Assembly (NCBI GenBank): GCA_020746105.1
Contig: CM036619.1
Coordinates: 10,144,238-10,208,237, forward strand
Reading direction: 5' to 3'
Source of the DNA: Trogon surrucura
Taxonomy: Eukaryota > Chordata > Aves > Trogoniformes > Trogonidae
DNA length: 64,000 nt
Within the stretch, counting starts at the first letter, position 1. Every line of letters starts with the position of its first letter. Under the pieces are notes generated by a model. The model had not been told where the DNA came from. It made no database searches and saw only the letters and a program-made list of their open reading frames with translations. Below are positions 24,101 through 37,039 of the stretch, piece after piece. A program made the position numbers and the translations under genes.

Positions 24101-25299
24101 CGGTGCACAGCCAGGTGCGAGCATTGCGACTTTGGGTGAAAGGTATCATCATTTTAAAGATTGTGCACAGGCATCCATAATCTTTGCAAAATACATAGCA
24201 CAGTTTGCTCTCTGTAGCCTGTTCTGCACAGCCTTTTCATTGCAGAAACATCTGTTAGAAGCTCTTTAGCTAAGGGTTCGTCAGACTTTCCATTATAAAC
24301 CCTTGTATTCAAGGGGTTACTGCAACTGGGCTGTAAAAAGTTGCTTCAGGCTCAAACTTGGCATGAAAGGTCTCCAGTGGGAGAATTATTTTTTTTCTAT
24401 AACCAAAATGTTAAAATACATGCAGTTAAACAAAAGAAATTCACTTTCCCTCAGAGGGTGCCTCTCCTGAATCTATATGTTAGACACACTTACATGTACA
24501 CACAATGTGCATGGGCCTTTAAAAGCAAGCCATTGATTAATTTATTTATTGAGCTATTTATTAATATAGAGTCACTACAAGCACAATTAATATATTTACT
24601 AAGCCATTTATTAAAAAAAAAGTCACTAACTTCACAGTTTTATTGTTTCATTTAAAATATAAATGGCCAGGTGATTTCAAATAGAAAACCAGCAACTACA
24701 TAGAAAACAAATTTTTCCATCCATATAAAAATTAGGGAATGAGGAAGCACGTTTAGGATTTTTTTTCATCCCCTGCTTTAATCAATTTTCCTCTTGCAGA
24801 CAATGGGTTTATCCCTGGGCTGGTTGTAGGATCCAATGACCAAAATGACCTGAGGACAAGTGGAGACACTATTTCTTTTAAGAGGCAGTCTGCTCGAGCA
24901 GGATGGAGGAGATTAGCAGAAAGATGCTAAGTAGGAGGAGGAAATATGCTTGTTTAGAGAAGATAAGCAGAGGGGAGAGGTTCAGTGTACTATGCTGATT
25001 GAAGTGGCTAAGGTGATCCATGAGCAGTGGTAGGCACAGAAATCCTCCATGCAGCCTGGGGACAACAAAGAAGAGGCAGAAACCAAAGGAGATTTCAATT
25101 TAAGAAAGTCTGGTTTGCAAGTAAAGGAAGATCAAGCAAAGCTAAAATCCAGGAGACCTCTGAATTGAGGAAAGGCTCATTTTCCAGCCTTGAGGATATG
25201 AGCGGTGCTGATGTTCAGTAAGGCAGCCCTTACGAGCAAAACTCTTGTTACACCATTAATTGTGCTGCCTCTGGCAGCTGCAGCAACAGACCTCAATGC
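21126..25299. other. Unique AT-rich sequence; local repeats only
   Basis: Only short, unconvincing open frames. It includes an AT-rich stretch at about 21770-21840 with CATATA repeats and a degenerate tandem array at 24527-24630. Confidence 0.35.
24527..24630. repeat. Degenerate tandem repeat of AGCCATTTATTAA type
   Basis: Three related units: AAGCCATTGATTAA (24527-24540), GAGCTATTTATTAATATAGA with GTCACTAC (24551-24578) and AAGCCATTTATTAAA with AGTCACTAAC (24601-24630). The last two are offset by 50 bp. Confidence 0.65.
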
Positions 25300-25420
25300 T
25301 GATCCTGCAGGAATTTAAGCCCATGAGTAATCCCATTTAAATTAATGGGATTATGCCTCAGAAGTGTAGAGTTAAGCATATGTGTATGGGTTTGCTGGAG
25401 TAGGCCCCGGGCAACAAGTG
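25300..25420. repeat. Decayed ancient palindromic interspersed repeat with a 10-bp perfect hairpin
   Basis: AATTTAAGCCCATGAGTAA, then TAATCCCATT-TAAATT-AATGGGATTA (perfect 10-bp arms), then GTTAAGCATATGTG and GGGTTTGCTGGAG...GGCCCC. Order and content match an old sauropsid repeat with AGTCCCATT...AATGGGACT arms followed by TTAAGCATGTGCTTAAG. Shared core with the copy at 14.1 kb. Confidence 0.5.
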
Positions 25421-28400
25421 CGCTTGCAGAGCGCTTTGTGCTGCTGTCCCGGCGGCTCCCGTCCGTCGGCAGGACGGCTCCAGAGTGAGCTGTGAGGTCT
25501 CTAAGGAAATACCCTAAACTGGGGGAAGTCACACAGTGATTCACCAAGTGGCACCCTTTCCTCTGAGTCAGTCCTCAACAAAAATCCCAGCATGGCTTTC
25601 AGATGGGAAACTGTGGTTGAATGTGCCGTCCCTTGGAGGAGATGGAAAACAAACATCCTGCCTCTGACCACCACATAAGGTCTCAGCAGCTCTTTAGGAG
25701 AGTTTGGGGTTTTGCCCTAGTGTTTCTGGCTGAGATACAACTGCTGTAATTTCAGCCTTCTGGTTCACCCTCTCAGTATGGGCTTCTGCTCTCTCATGAC
25801 CTCGGTTGCATTTCTGAACACCGTTAAGCAGCTGCTGAAGCTCTGATGGATGAGGGAAGATGACTGTGTACACACAGCAGATGATCCAGGCACCCTCAGA
25901 GAATGAATGTGGTGCCTCCTTCACTTGCGCTGAGAGAGCGCTTTGGTTTGTATTATAATCAGATATTGCTCAGCATGCTTGACTCCAGCAAAGCAGCTCC
26001 ACAGCATTCATTGATGTTGGAACAACTACACACAAATGGTTCCCTTTAATCCCTTCAAAAGCTTCAGCTCTAACACTGAACTCAGGGAAAAGCTGAGACC
26101 ATGCTACGGCATCATATGTGAGTAACGCATGTATTGGGTTCTCCTGCCCATGGATGTAAGAGCAGAAAATTTCTCCATCACATTGTGTTATCAGCATGCA
26201 GCATGCTCAAGAGGCTTCTGATTCTTGGGCATTGGCCAACCTCCTCCAATGCTCTGGAGCCAACACTGCCATCACCTGATGCCTCATGGTACACCCCCAC
26301 TTTGAGCACCAGGACCTCCTAGAAAGGAAAAGGTCATAGGTTTTCTGAAGTGAAGGCTACCCACGGCTTCCTTCCTTTTTCCTCTTTTCTGTAACCTTTT
26401 TCTAAGGCGGTTGTCACCACATTTCTTAGATGAAGAATACTTAGATGACCCGTCCTCATACTATTAGTTATCATTATTATTATAAAATCATGAAAGTTCT
26501 CTTAATCAGAGAGACTATCCCAAATGTAAAAGCTGTGACTGGATTGTTCCCAACAATTTGGTTTTCCACTTTTGCTTTATGCCAGCTATGAAGATACATG
26601 TTTTGACCAGTTCAATAACTCTTCTTGAAAACATAAACAACTATTAAAAATCTGACAACAAAAGTTGACATTAAGTAGCTGAAAAGCTGGAATAGACATC
26701 AGCTAATAGGAATTTTCTGCTGTTACTGCATGCATTTCTAGCTTTAATGACTGTCACATTATTTTTTATCCCAGATTGTCCTACATGGCATGATAGCATT
26801 GGATATATTACGGGTCCTAAAGAAGCCTTTTAGAATAGACCAGACTTTAAAGATTTGCCTTTGCTGTAAGAAAACACAAAAGTTATATACATTTCTGTGT
26901 AATAAAATATTTTTCCCAGGCAGTCATAGCTAATGTCAACGCTACGTATCATTTAATCTTTAAAATATCTGACATGCCCATCTCTAAGAAAAAAAAAAAA
27001 AGTCCTCTTCTTTGCACATTCTTTACAGGAAAGTTCTGAAAATCATGTCTTTAAAATGAACAGGGACCAATGTGTCTGTGTTACTTTAGCAAGAAACAAT
27101 TTTTTATTTCCATAAGCAATTACACTATGTTAATATTCTGCAATCTATCATGCCAAGAAATGGCAGAAGCAACTTCTTAACTATATAAAAGTGTCAGAGG
27201 TTTTGTTAATGTTTCTTCTTCAAAGAAAAGATAACTTGCATGTCCATCTGGATCCAAGTCAGTTGTTGTGAAAGAGAAGCCTCAGCATCTAGAGCAGCAG
27301 AAACATCAGAGTTCAGGTCCCAGTGACATCCTGTTTTTTCTGCGAGAACAAGGCAAATGACCTTGGAAAAATACAGCAGAATGCAGTGGGGAGAGGTGTT
27401 ATACTTGATTGTAGAACTCTCTCTTAAGAAATTGCTGGAGACATTGACTTGCCTTTCTTTTAATTCGCTTACTAAATATGATCTGTGACACCGTTAGTAC
27501 TTTGCATGTCATGCTGAAGATCCACACTAGAAAAGGACTGGGATGGAGATTCCTTAGCTGTGGTCCACAGCACACTGGTGAGCTCACCATGCCTGTAGTA
27601 TGCTGGCGTTCTTCCTGGACTTCAGTTGAGAGGAATAGAGCCGAGGGAAGGAGAAGAGATGAGATAAACAGCAAAAGCAGAAACCATGGTCAACTTTTAC
27701 AGGAAGGTCAATACCCATATTCCTCTAAAGACCTCTTAAAAAGAGGCACAAATGCTTTTTCAATATGGTTTTCCATGTAATGTAAATTGCCACAGGGATG
27801 TTACACAATGACTCGGGGGATAAATGCCCATGAGGCAATCTCTTTATTGAGATGTGGAGCTCATCACAGAAAAGCTGGAAAACACCTGTAGGCGTGGGAA
27901 TAAGTTTCTGCTCTTACTGGAATAAAATATACCCTGGTCATCACTCAGGCTTTTCAAGATACCACAGTGTACAACATCTATTTCTCTATGTCCTCTGAAG
28001 GATCCGTTATAATCTGCTAGATAGATAATTTATCTGGCTTCTAGCAGAAGAAAAACATTAAATTTCACAGTTAAGGTGGCCCATGATGAAGGGAAGCTGA
28101 GTGACATTAGCAAAGTGAGGAAATCAAACGTGTGAAATGCAAGATTACGCGAATCCTGAAATGCTTGGGTAGAACTGACTTTTAAAGCAACATAGACATT
28201 ATATTCCTCAGGAATATAATAAAAGGCACAGCACTGAATGATTCAGTAGTCTCACTTGAAGATCACAGAAGCTGAGGGACAGTTTTCTGTTGAGCCCAGT
28301 GGCCTTTGGATTACAATCTTTTGCAGGAATAACCATCGGTTACTTAAAGAGCCTCAACCATATCAAAACCCTGGGAAAAATAGTTCCCTCAGCTGTATCT

Positions 28401-30223
28401 ACTTGTGCCACATTTTCTACTTTAGCTGTTTCAGGCTGATCTATTTTAAATAATTATTTCTTTCAGGAAATTTAAAAGCTTGAGTCGTTTGAGATTATGA
28501 AGTTGCAAGTAAAGTTCCTTTTCCACCTTCTCTCCCCACCCCCATGTTACAGCACTGTGGAGTCTTTGTTCATGAAATTTCACTTCTTCCCTCCATTAGA
28601 AGAACTTGAAATTTGACAGTGAAATGGTTTTTCAGACAGAGATGTGCCTTTCACTTCTTTGAGAGCCAGCCTATGTGCAGACAAATCTAGGTTTCAATGA
28701 CCAAAGTTGCCCAAGACAGCCTGGATATGCCGGTTCAGAGCTGATCTGAATTGGTCCAGACTACAACTGGACCAGTGCACAGACATCTGAGGGCTGCAAA
28801 ACACACCACTGCTGAGAAGAGAGGGAAGGCAAATCAAGGACAATTCAAGGAGAGAAACACATCTCTATGTATCCAACAGGGATGGGAAGAAATCTAGTGG
28901 CCAAAGATGGGGAAGAGGTGGGTTTGCAATAGCTCTGCCAACAGCTTTAAGTGACCGATCTGCACTTCCTTACATTATGTCTGTGTTATAGAGTATTCTA
29001 AAGCATAAATCGAATTTTCATTTTTATCTGCAGATTTTCACAGCCTTTCCTACCTCCTGCGGCTTTTACTACCCAAGAAGGGAGAGAGGTGGAACAAAAA
29101 GCTGCAAACTGAAGGGCGTGTGGGTGTGAGGGGGTTTATGTGGGCTTTAGATTTGAAGCTTTGGCCTGAAAAGAGATATTTGCATTAGCAGACTACAAAA
29201 GACCAATGATTTGCAGTACTGAAAAAGTTAGAAACTCCTGCAACGTCAACACAGTTCATTGAAGGTTAAAAGGGGGGCGTGTTATTTTTAGGTGCTAAGT
29301 AATTCACAACATTTTGTGTTTAAAATAAAATATTCATCTGTATCATTATGAGTCATCTTTGCTCAGATAGTTTACTAAAATATTCTCCTTATGTAATACT
29401 ATCATCCAACCTACCTGGGATCTCTATTCTATTATAAAGTTAGTTTACACTGGAGAGTTTACAGACATATTTGTGTTCATAAGAATAATAGCAAAGTGAA
29501 AAATTATTTCAGGTATAGTCACTATCAGCAAGTTGCAAAATGTTGACTTCTCTTGCTATATTTTCAAATAACCTATGTCTTTTCTGTTATTATTTTTCTT
29601 CTGCAGTTTATGTGCTCTATGCCTACAGCCAGGAGCATGTGTTTCCAATTATCTGAGCTTTCCAAAGCCGTTTAGCATTCAATAGCAATTTTTTTTTTTT
29701 TAAGGTATAGCTCCTCCTCTCACAGAATTTAATATTCCTCTCCTTTTTCACACAGCAAACAGCAGTGGCTCTTGATTTCAGGCCCATTTTAGAAATCGTT
29801 TAATTTAGAGCTGCTCCAGACAAGAATGTTATTTTCTTCTAAACTTCTTGTACAATTTATGAGACAAAACCAAACTTTCAAATTGAATGTATATAAAGTT
29901 CTGAAGGAAGAGAGGGAAGAATGATGTCATCCAGTCTGCCTAGTATGACATTTTCTCTAGTTTCTTATACAGTGAAGAATCCAATTTGACCACTAGAGAC
30001 ATAATGGTAAAAATGTTAGAAACCATCCCATCCTTACAGCTCATGCTTAGGCTTTACGAATCCTATCCCTGAAGCATCTGTGCAACCTGTGATCTGCAGC
30101 GTAACCAAGTCACCTGTTGGAAGGTCATAAATTGTCATTATTTCCATTTGTACACAGAGAATTGAGGCAGACACTTGTTTGTGCCTCTCTGTTGGCTCAA
30201 GGCTCAAGCTTGCATTTAACTTT
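25421..30223. other. Unique sequence, no gene recognised
   Basis: Non-repetitive DNA with scattered short open frames. A near-perfect palindrome at 28198-28220 is the only structural feature that stood out. Confidence 0.35.
28198..28220. repeat. Near-perfect 23-bp palindrome
   Basis: ATTATATTCCT-C-AGGAATATAAT: 11-bp arms with no mismatch around a single central base. Could be a hairpin, a dimeric protein site or chance. Confidence 0.85.
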
Positions 30224-31220
30224 TCTGCATCCAGTTCTGGGCCACACCATATAAGAATAATGTGAAAGTCCTTGAATGCTCCCAGAGGAGGGCAACAAAG
30301 CTGGTGACAGGGCTGGAAAGCATGTCTTGGGAGGAGGAGTTAAGGACTCTGGGTTTGTCTAGCTTGGAGAAAAGGAGGTTGAGTGACCACCTCATTGGTC
30401 TCTACAGCTTCCTGAGGAGGGGAAGTGGAGAGGGAATTGCTGAGCTTTTCTGCCTGGTGTTAAGTGATAGGACATATAGGGATGGTTCAACCTTCCGTGC
30501 ACCAGGGAAGGTTTAGATTTAATATTTGGAAGCATTTCATAGAATCATAGAGCCATTTACATTGGAAAAGACATTTACGATCAAAGCCAACCTTTAGCAA
30601 TGCCAGGTCCACCAGCAAACCATGCACCTAAGCACTACATCTACATGTTTTTTAAATACCTCCAGGGATGGTGACACCAGCACTTCCCTGAGGAGCCTGT
30701 TCCAGTGCTTAACAACCTTTTCAGTTAAGATATTTTTTCTAATTTCCAATCTAAACCTCCTCTGATGCAACTTGAGGCCGTTTTCTCTCACCCTTTCACT
30801 TGGTACTTGGAAGAAGAGACTGATCCTCACCTCACTACAGCCTCCTTTCAGGTAGTTGTCAGGAGCAATAAGGAGTTCTTTCAGACTTCTTTTCATACAC
30901 ACTAAGCAACCCCAATTACTCCTTTTAAGACTTGTTCTTGAGTCCCTTCACCACCTTCATTGCTATTCTCTGGACATGCTCCAGCATCTCAATGTCTTTC
31001 TTGTAGTGAGGAGCTGACCCTTCTTTAAAGAGACAATGGTTAAACACTGGAAGAGAATTCCTAGAGCAATGATTGATGCCCCAAGCCTGTCAGTGTTTAA
31101 GAGGCATTTGGACAATGTCCTTAATAATGTGTTTTAACTTTTGGTCAGTCCTGAAGTGGTCAGGCAGTTGGACTAGATGAAGGTTGTAGCTCCCTTCAAC
31201 TGAAATATTCTAACAATTAC
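30224..31220 (+). mobile_element. CR1 LINE copy split by a nested opposite-strand CR1
   Basis: The left half (30224-30538) begins CATCCAGTTCTGGGCC, runs through GCAACAAAGCTG and the conserved SLEKRRLSDHLIGLY-coding region of the ORF2 C-terminus, and stops at GGAAGCATTTC. The right half (31021-31220) resumes with TTCTTTAAAGAGACAATGG, then AACACTGGAAGAGAATTCC, and ends in the 3' untranslated segment. Together they read as one CR1 with a 482-bp inverted CR1 between. A TTC triplet occurs at both sides of the break. The terminal tail repeat is degraded. Confidence 0.9.
30539..31020 (-). mobile_element. CR1 LINE copy nested inside another CR1
   Basis: The plus strand begins ATAGAATCATAGAGCCATTT, the reverse complement of a CR1 terminus, followed by the 3' untranslated part and the end of ORF2 on the minus strand (residues such as VVKHWNRLLREVLVSPSLEV). 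It is 5' truncated at about 31020, where sequence of the outer plus-strand CR1 resumes. The inserted copy must be younger than its host. Reading frames are interrupted, so it is not functional. Confidence 0.92.
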
Positions 31221-32300
31221 CTGCATCAAAGAGATAGTGGCCTACACTCAGGCCTTAGTCAGAGGAAGACCATGCATTCACCACCCAGAGAAATTCAGGC
31301 ACAGAGCTGCAAGTTGAGATGCAGTCCTTATAGAGTGCAAACATAACAAATATGAAGCATCTAGCAAGAAAATCGACCCCACCCTGAGGCATAGTTCATC
31401 AAGATAAGACAGGTAACCAGAGAGACAGATCCAGGCTGTGCCTTGTCTGAGCAGAAAGTGTGGGGCAGCTTTTGAGGGGAGTGGGGCTTAGAGCACATCC
31501 CTGTATCTCACTCCAGGTTGGGATGAAGTCAAAACACTAAGCAGCAGTTTGGAAGTGCTCTAGGGTTTGTCAGTTTAAATGAAGTGTGGGTGAGTTGACC
31601 AAGGCCAGCCATAAGAGCTTGAATTCCATATTATCCATGAATCTGCTTAATGAATCTTCATCAGCAATTCAATTTACTTCCTAGGACTGGAGAAATATCA
31701 GAAGGGGCAAGCCACACCAAACTTCATGGATACCATGAGGGCAGAGCATGCTCTGGGCCCCTGGGAGCAGAAAGGCTGGTTGAAAGGTGTTGGGGTGTTA
31801 GGAATAGGTTATAAACCTCTGACCTCTAGTCACTGAGTAACAAAAGATTGAATAGCAGATCACCCATCTGACCTCCACGTGAGGAAAGGCTGTGATCTCT
31901 CATTTGTATGAGAAGCACCGCATGAACATTATTGCATATTTGCCCTGAGCACCAGGAGATATGGGTAACCCTTACTGAGGCACAAAGCTAGTGAGCCAGT
32001 GTGTGACGAAATTGGCAGGTGGGAAAGGAAAACGTTTAACCCAAGAAGGGTCATTCAGAAAGAGGATTCGTTCCTGCTCGGTGTTGTACGACCCTTCTCC
32101 ACAGAGAGGATGTGTAGCCCTAAATCAGATGTGTGGTCAAAGTAATACTGCAGTGTTTGAAACCTCCAGTGGAAACATGGCAGAGCACAACCGAGATATC
32201 CTGACTGAGCCAGGATGAGCACTTCAGCCAGCAAACACTCACAGAGGGACTCGCAGCAAGCGAGAGTGGGGTGAAGGCAGCCACCATCTCCCACAGAAGG
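31221..32300. other. Unique sequence between CR1 clusters
   Basis: No exon or repeat recognised in this 1.1-kb interval. Confidence 0.4.
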
Positions 32301-32352
32301 GATCACAGAATCACAGAATCACAGAATGTTAGGGATTGGAAGGAGCCTCTCA
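32301..32352 (-). mobile_element. CR1 3'-terminal scrap
   Basis: ATCACAGAATCACAGAATCACAGAATG followed by TTAGGGATTGGAAGGAGCC is the reverse complement of a CR1 end; only about 50 bp are left. It could be the detached tail of the minus-strand fragment at 33.36-33.67 kb. Confidence 0.85.
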
Positions 32353-32480
32353 CAAGGAGAAGCCTATAACTGGAGCTTAACCAGCCAGAGTAATAAAGTG
32401 ATGGGGAGAAATATGGAAACAAGACATCTGCAGAGTCCATTTTTCCTTTGGGGAAATACTGAAGTCCCTCTGTGACAAAA

Positions 32481-32957
32481 AGTCCAACGGAGAGCTACGA
32501 GGATGATTAAGGGACTTGAACTTCTCTGTTATTAAGAAAGACTGAGAGAACTGGGGCTGTTTAGTTTTGAAAAAGGAAGGCTAAGAGGCGATCTTATTAA
32601 TGTGTATAAATATGAGAGGTGTATAATATGTATATAAATATCTGAGAGGTGGGTGTCAAGAGGAAGAAACCAGTCTCTTTTCAGTAGTGCCCAGTAATAG
32701 GACAAGGAATAATGAGTATAAGCTAGAACATAGGAAGTTCCACCTCAACATGAGGAGAAACTTCTTTACTGTGAGGGTGACAGAGCAGTGGCACAGGCTG
32801 CCCAGAGAGGTTGTGGAGTCTCCTTATCTGGAGACTGTCAAAAGCCCTGGATGCATTCCTGTGTGGCTGCCCTAGGGAATCCTGCTTTGGCAAGAGGAGT
32901 GGACTAGATGATCTCTAGAAGTCCCTTCCAACCTCTAATATTCTGTGATTCTATGAT
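32481..32957 (+). mobile_element. CR1 LINE 3' part with complete tail
   Basis: Runs from AAGTCCAACGGAGAGC through the ORF2 C-terminal coding region ([20 protein letters not shown], then [10 protein letters not shown]) to GGTCC-like CCCTTCCAACCTCTAATATT and the terminal ATTCTGTGATTCTATGAT. Near 32600-32650 a short internal duplication (TATAAATAT...GAGAGGTG twice) disrupts the frame. The tail type matches the copies at 48, 60 and 63 kb. Confidence 0.9.
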
Positions 32958-33354
32958 ACTCTAATCACTATGTCCTTATCCCCAAGAGTGGTCAGACCTC
33001 TCTGGCGATGGTCCAGGTACATTGCTAGTAGAAGACAGGAGCTGCAGCCCTTCTGAGCACAGGACACAACACATTCTGCCTCACTGAATATAATGGAGGC
33101 AACCTCCACCATGTACTTCCCAGCATCTTAGCCTCCCCCTGCAAAAGTCACATCTTTCTGCAGCAGTCCCAACTTTCTGCTGGGCCGTTTCATTCTCATG
33201 TAAATACTTCAGGGCCATAAGAGGCCAGGCTTGTATTTTATCCTGTTTCATTTCTCAGTCCTGTTTCCTCATCAGCATTTGAGGGTTTGGGGTTTGACTA
33301 CACACATATATGCATACACATAAAAATCTAAAGGCCTAAAGGATTACCTGCAGT

Positions 33355-33668
33355 TGTAGAGTGTGATAAGGTCTCCCCTCAGCCTCCTTTTCTCCAGGCT
33401 AAACAACTCCAGTTCTCTCAACCACTCCTCATAAAACTTGTTCTCAAGACTCTTCATCAGCTTTGTTGCCCTTCTCTTGACACCTTCCAGCACCTCAGAG
33501 TCATTCTTGCAGTGAGAGCCCCAAAAGAGAACACAGTATTCAAGGTGCAACCTCACCAGTGCTGAGTCCAGGGGGACAATCCTTTCCCTGGTCCTGCTGG
33601 CCACTCTATTTCTGGTACAGGCCAGGATGCCATTTGCCTTCTTGGCCACCTGGGCACACTTCATTTTC
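33355..33668 (-). mobile_element. Internal CR1 ORF2 fragment lacking its 3' end
   Basis: The minus strand encodes pieces of the ORF2 C-terminal region, among them [31 protein letters not shown] and [15 protein letters not shown]. The low-coordinate side stops at about 33355 without the 3' untranslated segment or terminal repeat, which is unusual for CR1 because copies are normally truncated only at the 5' end. Loss by deletion, or separation from the scrap at 32.3 kb by later insertion, could explain it. Confidence 0.88.
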
Positions 33669-34617
33669 CAGACTTCACTAAAGCTCCCTAGGCTAGCAGC
33701 TCTTGTGTACAGTCTATGCTGTATACAAATATACAGTGCTTATAGCATATGAAGTTTGAAGCATTTACAGCAGTGTTGACTCTCACATGTCTATGACAAG
33801 TCTCATGGCACCCATCCATACTTTTAAATGTTCAGCTCCTTGTGATAAGGGATTGACAAGGATTTTAACACTAATTTTTATGTATGCATCGAGTCTTCAT
33901 TCATAAAAAAAGCTTAAAATTATTGCTCATATGACTTCCAAAGACTCAGATCATAAGGAGTTTACACTTCTTTTTTAAAAAAATCCCATAATTGCTAAAC
34001 CAATGTGGTGGTCATCTGGGTGTTTTTCATAGTGTCTATTAATATTTGGAATTCACGTGTTGTATCTGTGATTTAAATTTTCTGCAACAAATCAATTACA
34101 GCACATTGAGGAAACATCTTTTTCACATGTTTTGAGAAAGGAAACTGAGGAAGACTTTGGTCATAACAGGAGAATAAGTGTGGTGTGATGCTTACAGCAT
34201 GTCCAAGATGTCCCTCTAATCCAGTCCTTTCAGCGTGACTGCCAGACTGGAAACCTACAGAAAATGATGTAGAGAGACTGAGAGATTCAAATTTCATCCT
34301 TTTCTCCACATGGCAGCATTTCATTACTGCTGGTGGCGGTGCTGCGTAATTCAAATAATAGTTGTCTCTGAATGTATCTACAGTTTCCACATACCTCTGG
34401 CATATGATGAAGCCAGTAGCTACACTCATACCATGGGGATGTCTTTAGGTGACAGCTGCTTTCCTAGTACACTTTACTGAACATGTTTCTATAAAGCATA
34501 TTTTGAGCAGAGTTGGTTAAAAAAAAATTGTTTGGACATGTCTTTGATTTCATCTTTTCACGTGTTACTGCATAAAAACAAAATAAATGGAGAAAAAGAG
34601 CACTATGCAAAACATTC

Positions 34618-34635
34618 TTTTTTTTTTTTTTTTTT
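34618..34635. repeat. Poly-T run
   Basis: Eighteen consecutive T on the plus strand. Confidence 0.9.
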
Positions 34636-37039
34636 CCCCATTGCAATAAGGAAGAATAAATGAAAATGAGAGGTGAAAAAGGAAATGATTCAGTGTTTGG
34701 GTTTTTTCCTAGTAAAAAAAAAATGACCAAGAAAAAAAAACCAAACCCAAACACACTGTAAAACTGTAAAAACAATTGAAAACTAAATGTGCACAGCCTC
34801 TGCGTATTGGTGTAGCCTGTAGTTACCACCAAGGGTCAAGTGCTTTTTGTCAAGGCAGTTTCTTTCTAATGCCTGGACCTTTTCGTAATGTCAAGAGGTG
34901 CTATTTGCTTAATAAATGTACAAACAAGTCATCAAACCTGTTAGAACACAGTCCTGCTGTATTTCACTGAATGAACAGTGGAGAAAGTAGCAACGTTTCT
35001 TGTGCAGCGTAAGAGCCCAGGGTTTGCTGCTGGATGAAGGGCGGTCAGTGCTTTTCCAAAGGCGACATTGCCAGCAGGGATGCTGATCTCAGAAGTGAAC
35101 CTCCTTGACTGCTCACTTAGGAAAGAACGGACTAGTAATAAAATTGGCAGGGATCTCCAGGCAAATGTTAAAATCAAAAGCCAGTGCCCAAAGAAAGATG
35201 TTTTATAGCACAGCAAGAAACCTCTAAACCAGTTAATTACTGAAGTTTTGTGAGAAAAGTAGTGTTTATAGCTTATGGTAAGTTGTGTCAGTGTTTATGA
35301 AATCCTCTTGGTTAGTGTTTTCTACTCATTTTCTCTAATGTTTGCTAAGTTTTAACACACATCGTTGTAAACCCAGATAGAGTCGCAGTGTGAATGGGGA
35401 ACTTTCTTCAAGATTATCACTGCATTTCTCTGGTATCCCATTTCTGGTAGCTGCTGAGAGATCTGGAATTACTGAGCACACAGGGCTGTCCATGCTCTGA
35501 AGGGAAAGTAAATTAGTTTCACATGAATATATTAAGTCATTTTTTCCAAGGTTGTAAAGCCTCAGGTTGACTTATGGGTGAAGAATAACAAAATTGGGAC
35601 ATGTGATTTCTTTCTCCAAATACTTTAATTATTCTGTCGAAGTCTTCTCCAAATCCAAAAAGTAGGGCCATGAAAATTAAAGAACTGATCTTTCTTTCAA
35701 ATCTATACCCAAAAAAAAAGCTTCTATCCTAACTATTTATGATGATAAGGCTTGTCATTGAAATATGAAAAATAACAGAGCTTGGGGCCTCGTAGGTTAA
35801 TGATAACTCTTTCTTAAGCATTTTATTCACAATCTCAATTATAATTTCATGTGCTTTATCTTTCACATACATAGCTAAACCCTTTTAATCTTTAATGAAC
35901 TGATTTGTCTTAATTCAGTAGCTATGGAGTTCTTTGTGGAAGAAGTGAGAATTTTGTTATCAGTTCTGGGACTCCAGAAAGTTACATCCTGAGGATACAG
36001 AGCAAGTGAGCAGAAAGCTCAGCTGCTGTGGGTACATCAAGGGTGGATGTGGTGGAGGTGGTTATTTTTTCCAATTTAAAAGCAAACATCTTCACATCTG
36101 CATTGAGTAAAGCCACTGGCTTTTTTTTTTCTCAGGTGATGGTGGATTTTTTGCAGCTGCTGTGCCCTTTCAGGAAACTTTATCCACTTCTTTAGCTTCC
36201 ATAGCTCTGCTGGCCTGAGTTTGAAGTTTTCTCTCTGTCCTGTTTCTGCTGAAATCTTTCTGTATGGTTTATTTTTGTCAGCTTCATTATTCTACCTATC
36301 ATGTTGTTCCTGTTCTTTCTTTTTCCAAGACTGACAATAATATCTTTCTGTAGAGTTTTCGGACAGAAATTTCTCATCAAATGAAAGTTTTCACAATAAC
36401 CAGCCTTTTTTCCAACTCAACAGAAAACTATGTTTTTCATGGTTCTGCTCTTGGAGCTGTTTTATAATCTGATAGTTTTCTACTGAATAGACTAAAGATT
36501 TCTTTTTCCCCCTTTGAAACTTTGCTAGACAAAAAAAACAGTTTTGCAGCAAGCACTTTCTTTTCTGCTTACAGCATATTGAAGGTAGCTGGAGGACACT
36601 GGTCTTTTTAATTATTGCTCTGTCCCCTCTCACCTTGACCTAACTGTGCCCTGGCAGGGAATGTTTGCCTACCTCTAACTGATTTACAGCAGATGTTAGT
36701 GGTAATAAATTATATCCCACTTCCCCCTGCTCCGTTTCTTCTAGAGTTGTTTGAATGTTTTCAAATGAAAAGTCTCTTAATCTTAAAAGGCATTTTTTCC
36801 AAATGTATATTTAAGGTTTATATATTTCCTTTTTTCCAGTTATACTGAAAAGCAAAGGCTGTGCTTTATTCTTTGTTTTTTCTTTCCTTTTGCTGCTGGA
36901 AAGAGTGTCACTAAGGGGAAAATACAAGAAAAGAGAAGGTAAAGAAAACTGTGACAACAGAAGAACTTCTATGGAAAAAAGTGAATAACTTAAATAGCTC
37001 ACTAGCAAAGCACATGGAACAAGAAAAAAAAACTGTGTT

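Noticed and set aside
25970-26197. 76-codon minus-strand frame with plausible amino-acid composition
   Set aside because: No usable donor and no phase link to neighbouring candidates.
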